Positions 53,383-62,719 of a stretch of DNA of 64,000 bases are shown here, in pieces. A model generated the notes under the pieces. It ran no database searches. It was not told the origin of the DNA and worked only from the letters and a program-made list of their open reading frames with translations. Numbering within the stretch: the stretch's first letter is position 1; the number at the start of each line of letters is the position of its first letter. The DNA is taken from assembly GCF_000730385.1 (NCBI RefSeq), contig NZ_CP008849.1, forward strand, positions 3,162,001 to 3,226,000. The letters are read 5' to 3'. The translations under genes and the position numbers were made by a program. Origin of the DNA: Alteromonas australica. Its GTDB lineage: Bacteria; Pseudomonadota; Gammaproteobacteria; Enterobacterales; Alteromonadaceae.

Positions 53383-54779
53383 GCGATGCGCTCCCGACGG
53401 CGTTCAAGCTTTCCCAAAGGAGAGGCCTCGATCGCCTCTACCACGCGTTCCATGTGAGAACTGCGCGAACCTTTTACTAAAATTGAAATATTACGTTGCT
53501 GTTGCAACAAATCATTTTCTAAAGCAGACATAAGCTGCTCGACACTGGTGAAGTGGCCACCTGGCCCATCAAAAGCATCGCTTGCTGACTGGCTTAACAC
53601 CCCCATGGTGTATAAATAGTCCACCCCCTGGCGCTGCGCATACTGACCCACTTGCTCATGATAATAGCGAGACTTTTCACCTAACTCTTTCATATCCCCC
53701 AACACCAAAACATTGATACCCGAGAAGGTGCTTAGTGTATCAATAGCTGCATTTACAGAGGCAACATTAGCGTTGTAGGTATCGTCTAGCAGACGAATTT
53801 GATCAGTGAGCGTTTTTACATTTAACCGTCCACTGACCTGCTGCATACTGAGCAAACCATCTCTTACATTTTCTAAGGTAGCACCAAGTTGCATAGTGAG
53901 TGCAGCTGCCACGAGGGCATTCCCCACATTATGCAAACCTGGGATTGTAAGCTGCACCGCCACATCACCTTCAGGTGAGCACAACATAAACTCTGCACAT
54001 CCATCGAGCCCCAAGGTAATATCTTCGGCGCTGTAATCCGCTTCATTTTTTTGCTGTGGAGAAAAAGTGAGTACAGCAGTCCGCTTAAGCTTGCCTAACC
54101 AGAAGTCGGCAAATTGGCTATCTACGTTCACAATTGCGGTGCCGTCTTCGTCCAACCCTTTGAAAATTTCACTTTTCGCTCGGGCTACACCTAGCAAACT
54201 GCCAAAGCCTTCAAGGTGAGACGCCGCAGCGTTCACTATGGTGGCTACGTTGGGCTTAACCAGCTGCGTGGTATACGCAATTTCACCGAGGTGGTTTGCA
54301 CCTAGTTCCATCACCGCATACTCGTGATCGTTTTCTAGGCGTAAAAGCGTGAGTGGCACACCAATATCGTTGTTGAAATTGCCTTGGGTGGCTAGCACCT
54401 TACCGCGACGAGAAAGAATCGCCGCGCACATTTCTTTTACTGTGGTTTTTCCGCTACTGCCAGTGATGGCAATCGTTTTGGGGGCAACCTGTTGCTTAAC
54501 CGCCGCCCCTAATTGACCTAACGCTAGCTTTGTATCTTCCACATAAATAACAGGGATTGCTACGGACACTTTTTCGCTGGCGATAATCGCAGAAGCGCCC
54601 GCATTGGCTGCGGCTTCGGCGAAGTCGTGACCATTGAAATTCGCTCCTTTCAAAGCCAAATACACTGCCCCTTCAGTCAGCGCTCGCGTATCCGTACTTA
54701 CCGCGGTAACGGTACTGTCGTCACCTTCTAAGGTGCCGTCAATTTGACTTGCTATCCACGACAGCGTTGTTGTTATCAT
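53376..54779 (-). CDS. murF: UDP-MurNAc-tripeptide-D-Ala-D-Ala ligase
   Basis: A 467-residue Mur ligase (E. coli 452). [19 protein letters not shown] is the P-loop, [14 protein letters not shown] and [17 protein letters not shown] are MurF-specific. It adds the D-Ala-D-Ala product of the ddl gene in the same cluster. ATGA overlap with murE. Confidence 0.97.
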   Translation of the reverse strand: MITTTLSWIASQIDGTLEGDDSTVTAVSTDTRALTEGAVYLALKGANFNGHDFAEAAANAGASAIIASEKVSVAIPVIYVEDTKLALGQLGAAVKQQVAPKTIAITGSSGKTTVKEMCAAILSRRGKVLATQGNFNNDIGVPLTLLRLENDHEYAVMELGANHLGEIAYTTQLVKPNVATIVNAAASHLEGFGSLLGVARAKSEIFKGLDEDGTAIVNVDSQFADFWLGKLKRTAVLTFSPQQKNEADYSAEDITLGLDGCAEFMLCSPEGDVAVQLTIPGLHNVGNALVAAALTMQLGATLENVRDGLLSMQQVSGRLNVKTLTDQIRLLDDTYNANVASVNAAIDTLSTFSGINVLVLGDMKELGEKSRYYHEQVGQYAQRQGVDYLYTMGVLSQSASDAFDGPGGHFTSVEQLMSALENDLLQQQRNISILVKGSRSSHMERVVEAIEASPLGKLERRRERIAC

Positions 54780-56311
54780 TTGCTGTACTCCTGTTGCAGT
54801 CGCGCGACTACTGCACGTTCGTTATAGTCTGTCTGTTGTGTTCCAATAATTTGATAATCTTCATGCCCCTTGCCAGCCGCAATCACAATGTCTTCGGGGC
54901 TGGCGTTATCGAGGCAATACCTAATAGCCCGTTCTCTATCAGGTTCCGATATCGCAATGGCAGGGTTGCTCAACCCCGCCATAATGTCTTTTGCAATGTC
55001 TTCTGCTGCCTCACTTCGACTGTTATCCGTGGTAATAACCAGGAAATCTGCGCCGGACTCGGCGGCACTTGCCATTAGTGGGCGTTTACCTTTGTCTCTG
55101 TCTCCCCCGCAACCAAATACGCACCACACTTTTCCGTGGGTATGTGCGCGTGCGCTGGATAACACTTTCTCCAATGCATCTGGGGTATGGGCATAATCCA
55201 CAATCACATTGGCGGCATGACTAAATTGAAAAACTTCCATTCGCCCTGCCACCGGAGAAATGCGGTTAACCGCCTGTATAACATCTTCGAAGCGCTCGTT
55301 TTCCGCCAGCAAACATGCCATGGCGCTTAACAAGTTAAACACGTTAAATGCGCCAAATAAGGGAATGTTTACTTGCGCTTGTCCCCACGAAGATTGCAAC
55401 GTAAAACCACATCCCGCGTCATGGTAATTAACCTTTGTGGCGAAACAATGGCGATCCTGAGTTAGTTTCTGTAGTTCATGTTGCTGCGCAACTCCCACCC
55501 AAACGATGTCGATATCACTCGGCGCATTCGCGGCCCATCGTTGGCTTTCGGGGTCGTTGGCATTTAACACCAAGGTAGACAAACCAGGTTGAGTCATTAA
55601 CAGGCGCTTAGCCCGTGCATACTCTTCCATGCTGCCGTGGTAGTCCAAATGATCTCGTGTAAGATTGGTAAAAACAGCGATGTCAGTATTCACTTGCGCT
55701 AGCCTACCCTGCACTAACGCGTGGGAACTTGCTTCAAATGCCGTATGGCGAACCTGACTTTGCACAAAGTCTGCCAACAAATACTGCACACGAATAGGGT
55801 CTGGCGTGGTGTTGGCCGCTGGCGTTGCCTGCCACTGTGTGTGAGTACCATCGTAAATACTACTGCCCAAGGTTCCTATACTGGCACTACGGGTTCCAAG
55901 TTCATCTTTTAGCTGCGTAAGCATTTGAACTGTAGAGGTTTTACCGTTAGTTCCCGTCACCGCCACTGTGGTCATTTTTGTGGCGGGATAATCATAAAAT
56001 GCCGCAGCGAGGGCCGACAGCATTTTGGGCAATTCGTATAGGTAAATAATGACCGTATGGTCGCGCATTTCTAGCTGACCATGGCCACAACTGTCGTCAG
56101 TTTGCGCCAGTATGACTCGGGCGCCCAAGCTTATCGCTTGTGGAATAAAGTCACGGCCGTCACGCTGATGCCCTTTTAATGCCACAAATGCCAATCGGGT
56201 GTTCACTTCACGGCTATCCAGAGTAAGCCCTTCAATACGAATATCAGGCGCATCGACATTAAACTTGGCCAACAGGGCACGAATACTTTGGATAAAAGCG
56301 CTAACTACCAC
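54776..56311 (-). CDS. murE: UDP-MurNAc-dipeptide:meso-diaminopimelate ligase
   Basis: A 511-residue Mur ligase (E. coli 495). AVTGTNGKTSTVQMLTQL is the P-loop and HLDYHGSMEEYARAKRLL carries the carbamylated Lys. The diaminopimelate-recognition motif, DNPR in E. coli, reads DNSR here (TTDNSRSEAAEDI); the Arg that contacts diaminopimelate is kept. The start is a GTG with GGAGG 5 bases upstream, overlapping ftsI by 11 bases; no nearby ATG fits better. Confidence 0.96.
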   Translation of the reverse strand: MVVSAFIQSIRALLAKFNVDAPDIRIEGLTLDSREVNTRLAFVALKGHQRDGRDFIPQAISLGARVILAQTDDSCGHGQLEMRDHTVIIYLYELPKMLSALAAAFYDYPATKMTTVAVTGTNGKTSTVQMLTQLKDELGTRSASIGTLGSSIYDGTHTQWQATPAANTTPDPIRVQYLLADFVQSQVRHTAFEASSHALVQGRLAQVNTDIAVFTNLTRDHLDYHGSMEEYARAKRLLMTQPGLSTLVLNANDPESQRWAANAPSDIDIVWVGVAQQHELQKLTQDRHCFATKVNYHDAGCGFTLQSSWGQAQVNIPLFGAFNVFNLLSAMACLLAENERFEDVIQAVNRISPVAGRMEVFQFSHAANVIVDYAHTPDALEKVLSSARAHTHGKVWCVFGCGGDRDKGKRPLMASAAESGADFLVITTDNSRSEAAEDIAKDIMAGLSNPAIAISEPDRERAIRYCLDNASPEDIVIAAGKGHEDYQIIGTQQTDYNERAVVARLQQEYSK

Positions 56312-58076
56312 TTTCGCCTCCTTTCAGCCAGGGGCTAGACGTTACCTGTTTGTCATCGGGGGGAATATTCAGCATATGTAAGGCGCCGCCCATGATTGAC
56401 GAAAACACAGGCGCTGCTGTGTCGCCCGCGTGATATAAATCACCGCCAGGTTCGTTAATTAAAACGATGGTGACAAGTCGAGGATCTGACACTGGCGCTA
56501 TTCCAGCGAAAATATTCACGTATTCTTCGCCATAGCCCCCTGCCACGGCTTTTCTACTGGTACCTGTTTTACCGGCCACGCGATAGCCAGGAATAGCCGC
56601 TTTTTTCGCTGTGCCTCCCCGTTGCGTGACACTTTCCATCATATTCACAATGGCGCGGGCATTTTCTTCGCTAATTACACGCTCAGACTGTGGTTGCCAA
56701 CCGGCTTGCTTAGGTGACTGAATAATATTAAGGGGTTGTTTTACCCCCCCATTCGCTAATGTGGCATATAGGCGTCCAAGTTGCGCGGTGGTAACGGAAA
56801 TACCATAACCAAACGACAACGTCGCCAGTTCAAACTCAGACCAGCGACTGCGCTCATGAAAAATACCACTGCTTTCTCCGGCCATATTCAATCCGGTGTC
56901 AGACATCAGCCCCATGTTGTAATACGTATCAAGTAAGAAAGGTTTTGGCACTGACAGGGCAAGCTTTGAGGTCCCCATATTACTTGAGTGCTGGATAATT
57001 TCTTCTAGGGTTAGTTCGCCGTAATTCCGGGAGTCTTTCACTAAGCTGCCGCCCAAGCGCATCCACCCCGGATGAGTATCTACTGTGGAATCGGGGGTGA
57101 CTTCTCCAAATTCTAGTGCCGTTAGAACCGCCAATGGCTTGAGGGAGGAACCCGGTTCAAACGCATCGGTAATGACGCGATTACGCATTCGGTGAGGTGA
57201 AATATCGCTTCGGTCGTTTGGGTTAAACGAGGGGGCGTTAACCATGGCAAGCACGTCACCGCTTTTGACATCAATAACAATGGCTGATGCTGAGCTAGAC
57301 TGATAGTAAATCATGGCTTCTTTAATTTCTTTGTAAGCCAATGCCTGAATGCGCTGGTCGATGGTCAGTTGTAAGTTACCAGCCTCTTCTCCCGAGGTGG
57401 TTTCTAGAATTTCCACCTGACGGCCTTTCGCATCGCGACGAATTTTTCGTGAGCCAGGGGTACCTGTTAGCCACTCGTCGTACATGCGCTCCAACCCTTC
57501 AACACCGGTATCATCCACATCAGTGATGCCAATGAGCTGTGCAGATACTTCCCCAGTTGGATAGTATCTGCGGCTTTCGCGGCGTAAATAAATACCCGGA
57601 ATATCAAGCTTATCGACATAGTCTGCCATCGCCGGAGACACTTGACGTTGTAGGTATACAAAACGACGTTTAGGGTTTGCAACCTTGTCTTGCAGTTTAT
57701 CGACACTTTGCCCCAGTACATCCGCTAACGCTTGCCAGCGGCGAGGCTCATTAAACCCATCGTTTTCGTGAATCACTTTAGGGTCGGCGTAAATGGCACG
57801 AACCGGCACGCTTACCGCCAATTCAACTCCGTTACGATCGGTGACTATACCGCGATAGGTAGGCATGTTTCGGGTACGAAGTGTCCGGCTGTCGCCCTGT
57901 TGAATAAGCTCGTCCGGCTCAATCACTTGAATAAATGCAGCCCGAGCGGCTAACGCCACAAACACAGAAATGACCACTGCTAACACAACCACAAAACGCC
58001 AATGCACTAGGCTAGGCGCTACATTTTGCTTAGCGCCAGAGGCTTTTCTATTGCGTTTTACAGCCGATGTACTCAT
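56301..58076 (-). CDS. ftsI: Septal transpeptidase, penicillin-binding protein 3
   Basis: A 591-residue class B PBP (E. coli 588). One membrane helix (about 28-48), pedestal domain with RGIVTDRNGVELAVS, then the transpeptidase domain: FEPGSSLKPLAVLTALE (SxxK), HSSNMGTSKL (SxN) and VAGKTGTSRKA (KTG). It cross-links septal peptidoglycan with FtsW. ATGA overlap with ftsL. Confidence 0.97.
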   Translation of the reverse strand: MSTSAVKRNRKASGAKQNVAPSLVHWRFVVVLAVVISVFVALAARAAFIQVIEPDELIQQGDSRTLRTRNMPTYRGIVTDRNGVELAVSVPVRAIYADPKVIHENDGFNEPRRWQALADVLGQSVDKLQDKVANPKRRFVYLQRQVSPAMADYVDKLDIPGIYLRRESRRYYPTGEVSAQLIGITDVDDTGVEGLERMYDEWLTGTPGSRKIRRDAKGRQVEILETTSGEEAGNLQLTIDQRIQALAYKEIKEAMIYYQSSSASAIVIDVKSGDVLAMVNAPSFNPNDRSDISPHRMRNRVITDAFEPGSSLKPLAVLTALEFGEVTPDSTVDTHPGWMRLGGSLVKDSRNYGELTLEEIIQHSSNMGTSKLALSVPKPFLLDTYYNMGLMSDTGLNMAGESSGIFHERSRWSEFELATLSFGYGISVTTAQLGRLYATLANGGVKQPLNIIQSPKQAGWQPQSERVISEENARAIVNMMESVTQRGGTAKKAAIPGYRVAGKTGTSRKAVAGGYGEEYVNIFAGIAPVSDPRLVTIVLINEPGGDLYHAGDTAAPVFSSIMGGALHMLNIPPDDKQVTSSPWLKGGESGS

Positions 58077-58408
58077 TTTAGCTTCACCACCACTTCGTCA
58101 TCGGCGGTAGGTCGATACATGTCTAATTGCTTCTCTACCAAGGTTTCAATGCGGTTGTGTTCGGTAAGCGCGCGTTGTTCTAGTACCAAATTGCGCCACT
58201 CAACATCAAGTTGATCTTTCTCTTCCATCAGGTCTTCAAGGGCAATAACTTGCTGACGATTGTGGTGGCTACCTAAAATGACAGCCATAGCACTCACGAT
58301 AACCGCTAAATACAACAAAACCCGCAACTTGTTGCGGGTCAAATCTGAGACGATAATGAGCAGTAAACTGAAGTTAGTATTGGCCTGCTCGGGCTTAGTG
58401 GTCGTCAT
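58073..58408 (-). CDS. ftsL: Division protein FtsL
   Basis: A 111-residue bitopic protein with one membrane helix (about 28-45, [18 protein letters not shown]) and a periplasmic coiled coil ([20 protein letters not shown]). It forms a complex with FtsB and FtsQ that activates FtsWI. Identity rests on size, topology and position between rsmH and ftsI, because sequence conservation is low. ATGA overlaps on both sides. Confidence 0.93.
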   Translation of the reverse strand: MTTTKPEQANTNFSLLLIIVSDLTRNKLRVLLYLAVIVSAMAVILGSHHNRQQVIALEDLMEEKDQLDVEWRNLVLEQRALTEHNRIETLVEKQLDMYRPTADDEVVVKLK

Positions 58409-59346
58409 AATTTTTCTGCCACCCTTAGCACCGAACTGCGAGAACGCACGTTGTTTTCTATTTCATATTGCGACGGCTTAATGGCTTTCCCAAGGGCTTT
58501 TAATACTTTGTCTTCATCAATTTCCGCTTGCGTGATGGGCAAATTATGAGGCACAACCTTACCTCTGCTTTGCTCTTTTATGAAACGCTTCACTAATCTA
58601 TCTTCAAGGGAATGAAAGGAAATCACTGCCAGACGCCCTTCTTTCGCCAACACCTCTGTCGCTGCCTTTAGCCCCACACGTAACTGCTCTAACTCGGCAT
58701 TAATGTAGATACGTATGCCCTGAAACGCGCGTGTAGCGGGGTGCTTGAACTTATCTTTTACCGGCACAGCTTCATCAATTATTTTGGCTAACTGTGCGGT
58801 GCGGGTTATTGGCGTCGTTACACGGGTATTAACGATGGCATGCGCAATACGTTTGCCAAACTTTTCTTCGCCAAACTCTTTAATCACTTGGGCAATATCT
58901 TGCTCTTCAGCCTTCGCTAGCCAATCGGCAGCACTTTCACCACGGGAGGTGTCCATGCGCATATCTAAAGGCCCATCTCGTAAAAAGCTGAACCCACGTT
59001 CGGCATCATCAAGTTGAGGTGACGATACACCCAAATCCATAAGCACACCGTCTATTTTTCCGGTGAGTCCCAACTTTTCAATTTCCATTGCCATATCACC
59101 AAACGGCGAATGGATAATAGAAAAACGGGGGTCAGACGAGAAACGTTTTGCCGCTTCAATGGCTTGTGGATCTCTGTCAAAGGCAATAAGTTGTCCTCTG
59201 TCACCCAATGTATTCAAAATATGATTCGAATGGCCACCACGCCCGAAGGTAGCGTCAATATAGATGCCGTCAGGCTTTATCGCTAGCGCCGTTATGCATT
59301 CTTCTAACAATACAGAAATATGTTTAAATTCGTTGGTGTGGCTCAT
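58405..59346 (-). CDS. rsmH: 16S rRNA (cytosine-1402-N4)-methyltransferase
   Basis: A 313-residue SAM-dependent enzyme (E. coli 313) formerly called Mra[31 protein letters not shown] contains the SAM-binding region, [22 protein letters not shown] and [20 protein letters not shown] are diagnostic, and [15 protein letters not shown] follows. ATGA overlap with mraZ. Confidence 0.97.
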   Translation of the reverse strand: MSHTNEFKHISVLLEECITALAIKPDGIYIDATFGRGGHSNHILNTLGDRGQLIAFDRDPQAIEAAKRFSSDPRFSIIHSPFGDMAMEIEKLGLTGKIDGVLMDLGVSSPQLDDAERGFSFLRDGPLDMRMDTSRGESAADWLAKAEEQDIAQVIKEFGEEKFGKRIAHAIVNTRVTTPITRTAQLAKIIDEAVPVKDKFKHPATRAFQGIRIYINAELEQLRVGLKAATEVLAKEGRLAVISFHSLEDRLVKRFIKEQSRGKVVPHNLPITQAEIDEDKVLKALGKAIKPSQYEIENNVRSRSSVLRVAEKL

Positions 59347-59801
59347 AGCGAGAAGTCCTGTAAACGTTCGGTGAGTTCAAATTCGCCTTTGCGTTCGGTG
59401 TCTATGTCGTCTTCAATTTGTTGTGCCCATGTTTCGGCATCCCAAATTTCAAACTTGTTTAGCTGACCAACTAACATGACTTCTTTGGATAACTTTGCGT
59501 GATGACGGAGCGGGGTGGGGATAAGAATTCTTCCGCTCTTGTCCATTTCCCCTTCGGCAGCATGACCTAATAGCAAACGCTGCATGCGGCGCTCGGCTGG
59601 AATCATGCTAGAAAGCTTAATTAATTTAAGCTCTATCTCTTCCCATTCGGGAAGTGGGTAAAGCAGCAAGCAGCTTTGCTGATTATCGACTGTGCAGACC
59701 AGTTGTCCGTTACAATCATCCAGCAGCGACTGACGATAGCGTGTAGGTATCGCGAGTCTGCCTTTTGTGTCCAGATTGATTGCATTAGCGCCGCGGAACA
59801 T
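59343..59801 (-). CDS. mraZ: MraZ, transcriptional repressor of the dcw cluster
   Basis: A 152-residue protein (E. coli 152) of AbrB-like fold. It holds the two DxxxR repeats [14 protein letters not shown] and [14 protein letters not shown]. MraZ forms a ring and binds direct repeats upstream of its own gene. Matching 10-bp-spaced repeats are present at 59878-59902. AGGGG lies almost directly before the ATG, an unusually short spacing. Confidence 0.97.
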   Translation of the reverse strand: MFRGANAINLDTKGRLAIPTRYRQSLLDDCNGQLVCTVDNQQSCLLLYPLPEWEEIELKLIKLSSMIPAERRMQRLLLGHAAEGEMDKSGRILIPTPLRHHAKLSKEVMLVGQLNKFEIWDAETWAQQIEDDIDTERKGEFELTERLQDFSL

Positions 59802-59877
59802 TCCCCTAGCCTTTTATATTTTGCTCTTAGATTTCTTGTTTTTTGAGTACTGAACTGCAAAACGATGATTACTCGAT

Positions 59878-59902
59878 CCACTATTTGCCACTTTTACCCA
59901 CT
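59878..59902 (-). promoter_or_regulatory. MraZ-binding repeats
   Basis: On the minus strand AGTGG occurs three times at an exact 10-base period (59902-59898, 59892-59888, 59882-59878), followed by G, C and A. E. coli MraZ binds TGGGN repeats with the same 10-base spacing. Only the first repeat is a full TGGG. The site lies just downstream of the candidate -10 box. Confidence 0.75.
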
Positions 59903-59909
59903 GATTGAC

Positions 59910-59939
59910 AGTTTAGGTACCAATGATCCCCACTGTCAA
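59910..59939 (-). promoter_or_regulatory. Candidate promoter of the dcw cluster
   Basis: On the minus strand TTGACA (59939-59934) and TAAACT (59915-59910) are 18 bases apart, about 110 bases upstream of mraZ. Confidence 0.5.
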
Positions 59940-60093
59940 GGGAAAATACCGGTAGAGGCCACGTATTTACTGGCTTTACACTGTTTACTTATACAGTCTT
60001 TTGTGAAAGTGGCTGATTAGCCATAGGAAATAGCGTTGTACAACTAAAGTCTAAATAGACGAAAGAGTGAGAAAATCACTGAGGGCAAAAAGA

Positions 60094-60119
60094 AAAGCCC
60101 CACGTCGAAGTGAGGCTTT
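60094..60119 (-). terminator. Terminator of the SapC-family gene
   Basis: AAAGCCCCAC and GTGAGGCTTT form a 10-position stem with one mismatch, and a T-rich run follows on the minus strand. Confidence 0.75.
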
Positions 60120-60165
60120 GGTATTGTCTTACCTAACGATGTAATAACACGTTAAGTCATCGATA

Positions 60166-60927
60166 TTAAGCATCTGCCGCTTCTTCAGCGTCAGCTTTAA
60201 CAACAGAAAGTTGCATGTTGCGAATTGGGTTGTCGGTGCCGTTCGACAATTCAACCAAACGGTTAAGCTGGCCGACAGACATCATTACCGCGTACATAGC
60301 GCCAAGCAAACCGGCTTTATGTAGCTCTACAACCTTCTCTTCTGGAAGCTCAAGTAATTTCTTCTCGTTGATGCTTAGCATGCCAGTCACATTACGTTGC
60401 TGACCACTTTGGTAAGTCAAACGAATTTGAATGGGATCAAGCAGATCAAGTTCAACTACCTGCTTAACAAAGCGCTGAGTCATCATTTCGCTGTTAGCAA
60501 GGTCTGCTAAGAACTTTTGACGATTTTCCAAAAATTCTGATGGCTCACCCGCTTCTGTGAACAACGGTTGCCCTTCTTCAGAAAGTAGTTCGCTGTTTTC
60601 ATCAATGTAAACGCCTAGCTTGTCGCCGTCTGGGCGAACATCGAAAGGGTAACGTAGGATGTTCATAGGCACATGAGGCCCCTGCCAGCTTTCACCGGTA
60701 AGGAACAAGTTTTGATTTTGTTCCATACCTAGCATTGCTACTACGTGGTGACGCTTAGATTGAGGGTCTTCGATGAACACAAGAGGCATGGTTGCCGCCA
60801 GTTGCGCGAATTCGCGAATTGTTGCTGCAGCAAGGTGCGTATTTTTTGCAAATGCAAATGAGTTGCTTACCGCGACTTTCAAGTCTTTGTGTTTTTCTTT
60901 ATCTAGCGGTACAAAATTAATAGCCAT
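60166..60927 (-). CDS. SapC-family protein
   Basis: A 253-residue protein without signal peptide or membrane helix. FVPLDKEKHKDLKVA, LAATMPLVFIEDP, HHVVAMLGMEQNQNLFL, WQGPHVPMNILRYPFDV and a C-terminal helical part (GLLGAMYAVMMSVGQLNRLVEL) match what I know of the SapC family common in Alteromonadales and Caulobacterales. Members often neighbour TonB receptors or tryptophan halogenases, but that context is absent here. The molecular function is not established. An AG-rich stretch (GAGAAAGAA) precedes the start; a terminator follows, so it is a single-gene unit. Confidence 0.8.
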   Translation of the reverse strand: MAINFVPLDKEKHKDLKVAVSNSFAFAKNTHLAAATIREFAQLAATMPLVFIEDPQSKRHHVVAMLGMEQNQNLFLTGESWQGPHVPMNILRYPFDVRPDGDKLGVYIDENSELLSEEGQPLFTEAGEPSEFLENRQKFLADLANSEMMTQRFVKQVVELDLLDPIQIRLTYQSGQQRNVTGMLSINEKKLLELPEEKVVELHKAGLLGAMYAVMMSVGQLNRLVELSNGTDNPIRNMQLSVVKADAEEAADA

Positions 60928-61418
60928 ATTTCTTTCTCATACTTGTCTGTTGTGGCCCCGATTTAAAAACTGAGGATTGGTGGGTTACCACTTAAATTAC
61001 GTTGGCCGCGCGGATGAACATATTGTCCCCCTTCTTCGGCGAGGCGCTTGGGAGTATTACCCATTCGCGCTGTGAAGTCACGCGTCATCACCATAACAAG
61101 TTTTAAATTTTTATTGCAATGTAAACTTAAAGTAAAACCATCCGAATGCTGAAAAAACGAACAAAAACGGCATGAGCACTTCGCTTCGCGGGTAAATTAT
61201 TGCGATAAAAAGCGATGAACAACAAAAGAACCCTTTATAAACCATTGTGTGGCATGCGCAATTCACTTAGTCTTTTATGGCTTGTTGGTCTTTTGTGTTC
61301 ACCCAACACAAAGGCAAATAAACGCCAGAATGACACCCTCCATGACGTGACTTTCTAGGCCTATGGAAAAAGACAAAAACACCAACAACTCACAACAACG
61401 ACTATAAGGAATTCCACT
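60928..61418. other. Divergent region between SapC and dipeptidase genes
   Basis: 491 bases without a recognisable gene. It contains an 8-bp inverted repeat (TTTGTGTT and AACACAAA, 61292-61312, 5-base loop) about 110 bases upstream of the dipeptidase start, which could be an operator or leader hairpin. No clear consensus promoter was found for either gene. Confidence 0.45.
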
Positions 61419-62636
61419 ATGAAGAGGCTTTCACCTCTACACCTTTGTGCTTTAGCTGTCTCTGCCATTGTCAGTGCACCCAGCTTTGCTGCTGATACAC
61501 CTGACTATTCGGCGTCTGAACTCGCCAATAAGATTGCTCAAGAAACCATCATTGTGGATGGCCACATAGATGTTCCCTATCGGGTAAAAAATGCCTGGGT
61601 AGATGTGACTAAAGCCACTGAAGATGGCGATTTTGACTACCCTCGTGCGGTAAAAGGCGGCTTGAATGCGCCTTTTATGTCTATTTACGTACCTGCTAGC
61701 CTTGATAATTCACCAGAATCCACTCAACTGGCTCACTTACTTATCGATTCTGTCGAGGCTATTGTGGCGCGAGCGCCCGATAAGTTTGCAATTGCAAAAA
61801 GTACTGATGACGTTAAAAAACACTTTGAAGCAGGTTTAATTTCATTGCCTATGGGAATGGAAAACGGCTCACCGCTACAGGGTGACTTGGATAACTTGCG
61901 TGATTTTTATGAGCGAGGCATTCGCTACATCACCCTTGCGCACAGTCAATCTAACCACATTTCTGATTCCTCTTACGACCTTAGACGCCAGTGGAAAGGC
62001 TTGAGTCCTTTTGGTAAAAAGCTGGTAACAGAAATGAATAACATCGGGATCATGCTGGACATTTCCCATGTCTCCGACGATGCGTTTTATCAAGTGGTAG
62101 ATATTACCAAGGTCCCCGTGATTGCGTCACACTCTTCTCTACGTAAATTTACGCCCGGCTTTGAACGCAACATGAACGACGACATGATTAAAGCCCTAGG
62201 TGAGAATGGCGGGGTGATAATGATTAACTTTGGCTCTAGCTTCGTCAGCAAAGAAGCGGGTCAATGGCGTAAAGGTCTCACGGCGGCTCGCAAAGCACTT
62301 ATCGCAAAGGAAGGTGAAGACAGTCCTAAGCTAGAAAACTTTGAAAAAAGTTACCGAGAAAAAGTCCCCTACCCGTATTCAACACTGGATGAAGTGCTAG
62401 ATCATATTGATCATGTGGTAGAACTCATAGGTATTGAACATGTGGGGATTGGGTCTGACTATGACGGTGTGGGCGACTCTTTGCCAATTGGCTTAAAAGA
62501 CGTGGCCAGTTTCCCTAATCTCGTGCAAGGCTTGCTTGACAGAGGCTATAGCCGCAAGGATATTGAGAAAATACTCAGTGGAAATCTACTACGAGTGTGG
62601 GAACAGGTCGAGCAGTATGCGGCAACCCACGGGTAG
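61419..62636 (+). CDS. M19-family (membrane-dipeptidase type) exported dipeptidase
   Basis: A 405-residue zinc dipeptidase with a Sec signal peptide (APSFA, cleavage before ADT, about residue 24). Metal ligands are in order: VDGHIDVP (His-x-Asp), GMENGSPL (Glu), DISHVSD (His), IASHSSLRKF (His) and GIGSDYDGVGD (Asp). This is the renal dipeptidase pattern; bacterial members cut dipeptides, often with D-residues. It probably acts in the periplasm. AAGGA lies before the ATG, and a strong terminator follows. The insertion between His ligands around residues 290-320 (KGLTAARKALIAKEGED) is a typical variable loop. Confidence 0.93.
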   Translation: MKRLSPLHLCALAVSAIVSAPSFAADTPDYSASELANKIAQETIIVDGHIDVPYRVKNAWVDVTKATEDGDFDYPRAVKGGLNAPFMSIYVPASLDNSPESTQLAHLLIDSVEAIVARAPDKFAIAKSTDDVKKHFEAGLISLPMGMENGSPLQGDLDNLRDFYERGIRYITLAHSQSNHISDSSYDLRRQWKGLSPFGKKLVTEMNNIGIMLDISHVSDDAFYQVVDITKVPVIASHSSLRKFTPGFERNMNDDMIKALGENGGVIMINFGSSFVSKEAGQWRKGLTAARKALIAKEGEDSPKLENFEKSYREKVPYPYSTLDEVLDHIDHVVELIGIEHVGIGSDYDGVGDSLPIGLKDVASFPNLVQGLLDRGYSRKDIEKILSGNLLRVWEQVEQYAATHG

Positions 62637-62669
62637 GTATTTCAACTTTTTAAGTCATAAATGCTGATT

Positions 62670-62710
62670 AAAAAAGGCGCTAATCCCTATTGGGTTATAG
62701 CGCCTTTTTT
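62670..62710. terminator. Bidirectional terminator between dipeptidase and RND pump genes
   Basis: GGCGCTA and TAGCGCC with flanking A and T runs form a stem of 13 bp; T tracts on both strands serve both convergent genes. Confidence 0.9.
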
Positions 62711-62719
62711 GCATGAAGC

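Larger units (their letters stand above)
59802..60165. other. mraZ upstream region
   Basis: 364 bases containing the mraZ promoter, MraZ repeats, an 8-bp inverted repeat (TTGACAGT 59905-59912 and ACTGTCAA 59932-59939) and, at the far end, the terminator of the next gene. No coding sequence was recognised. Confidence 0.6.

Noticed and set aside
60030..60045. GTTGTACAAC palindrome as a third fructan operator
   Set aside because: The centre differs (TA instead of CG), the flanks do not match, and it lies near dcw genes.
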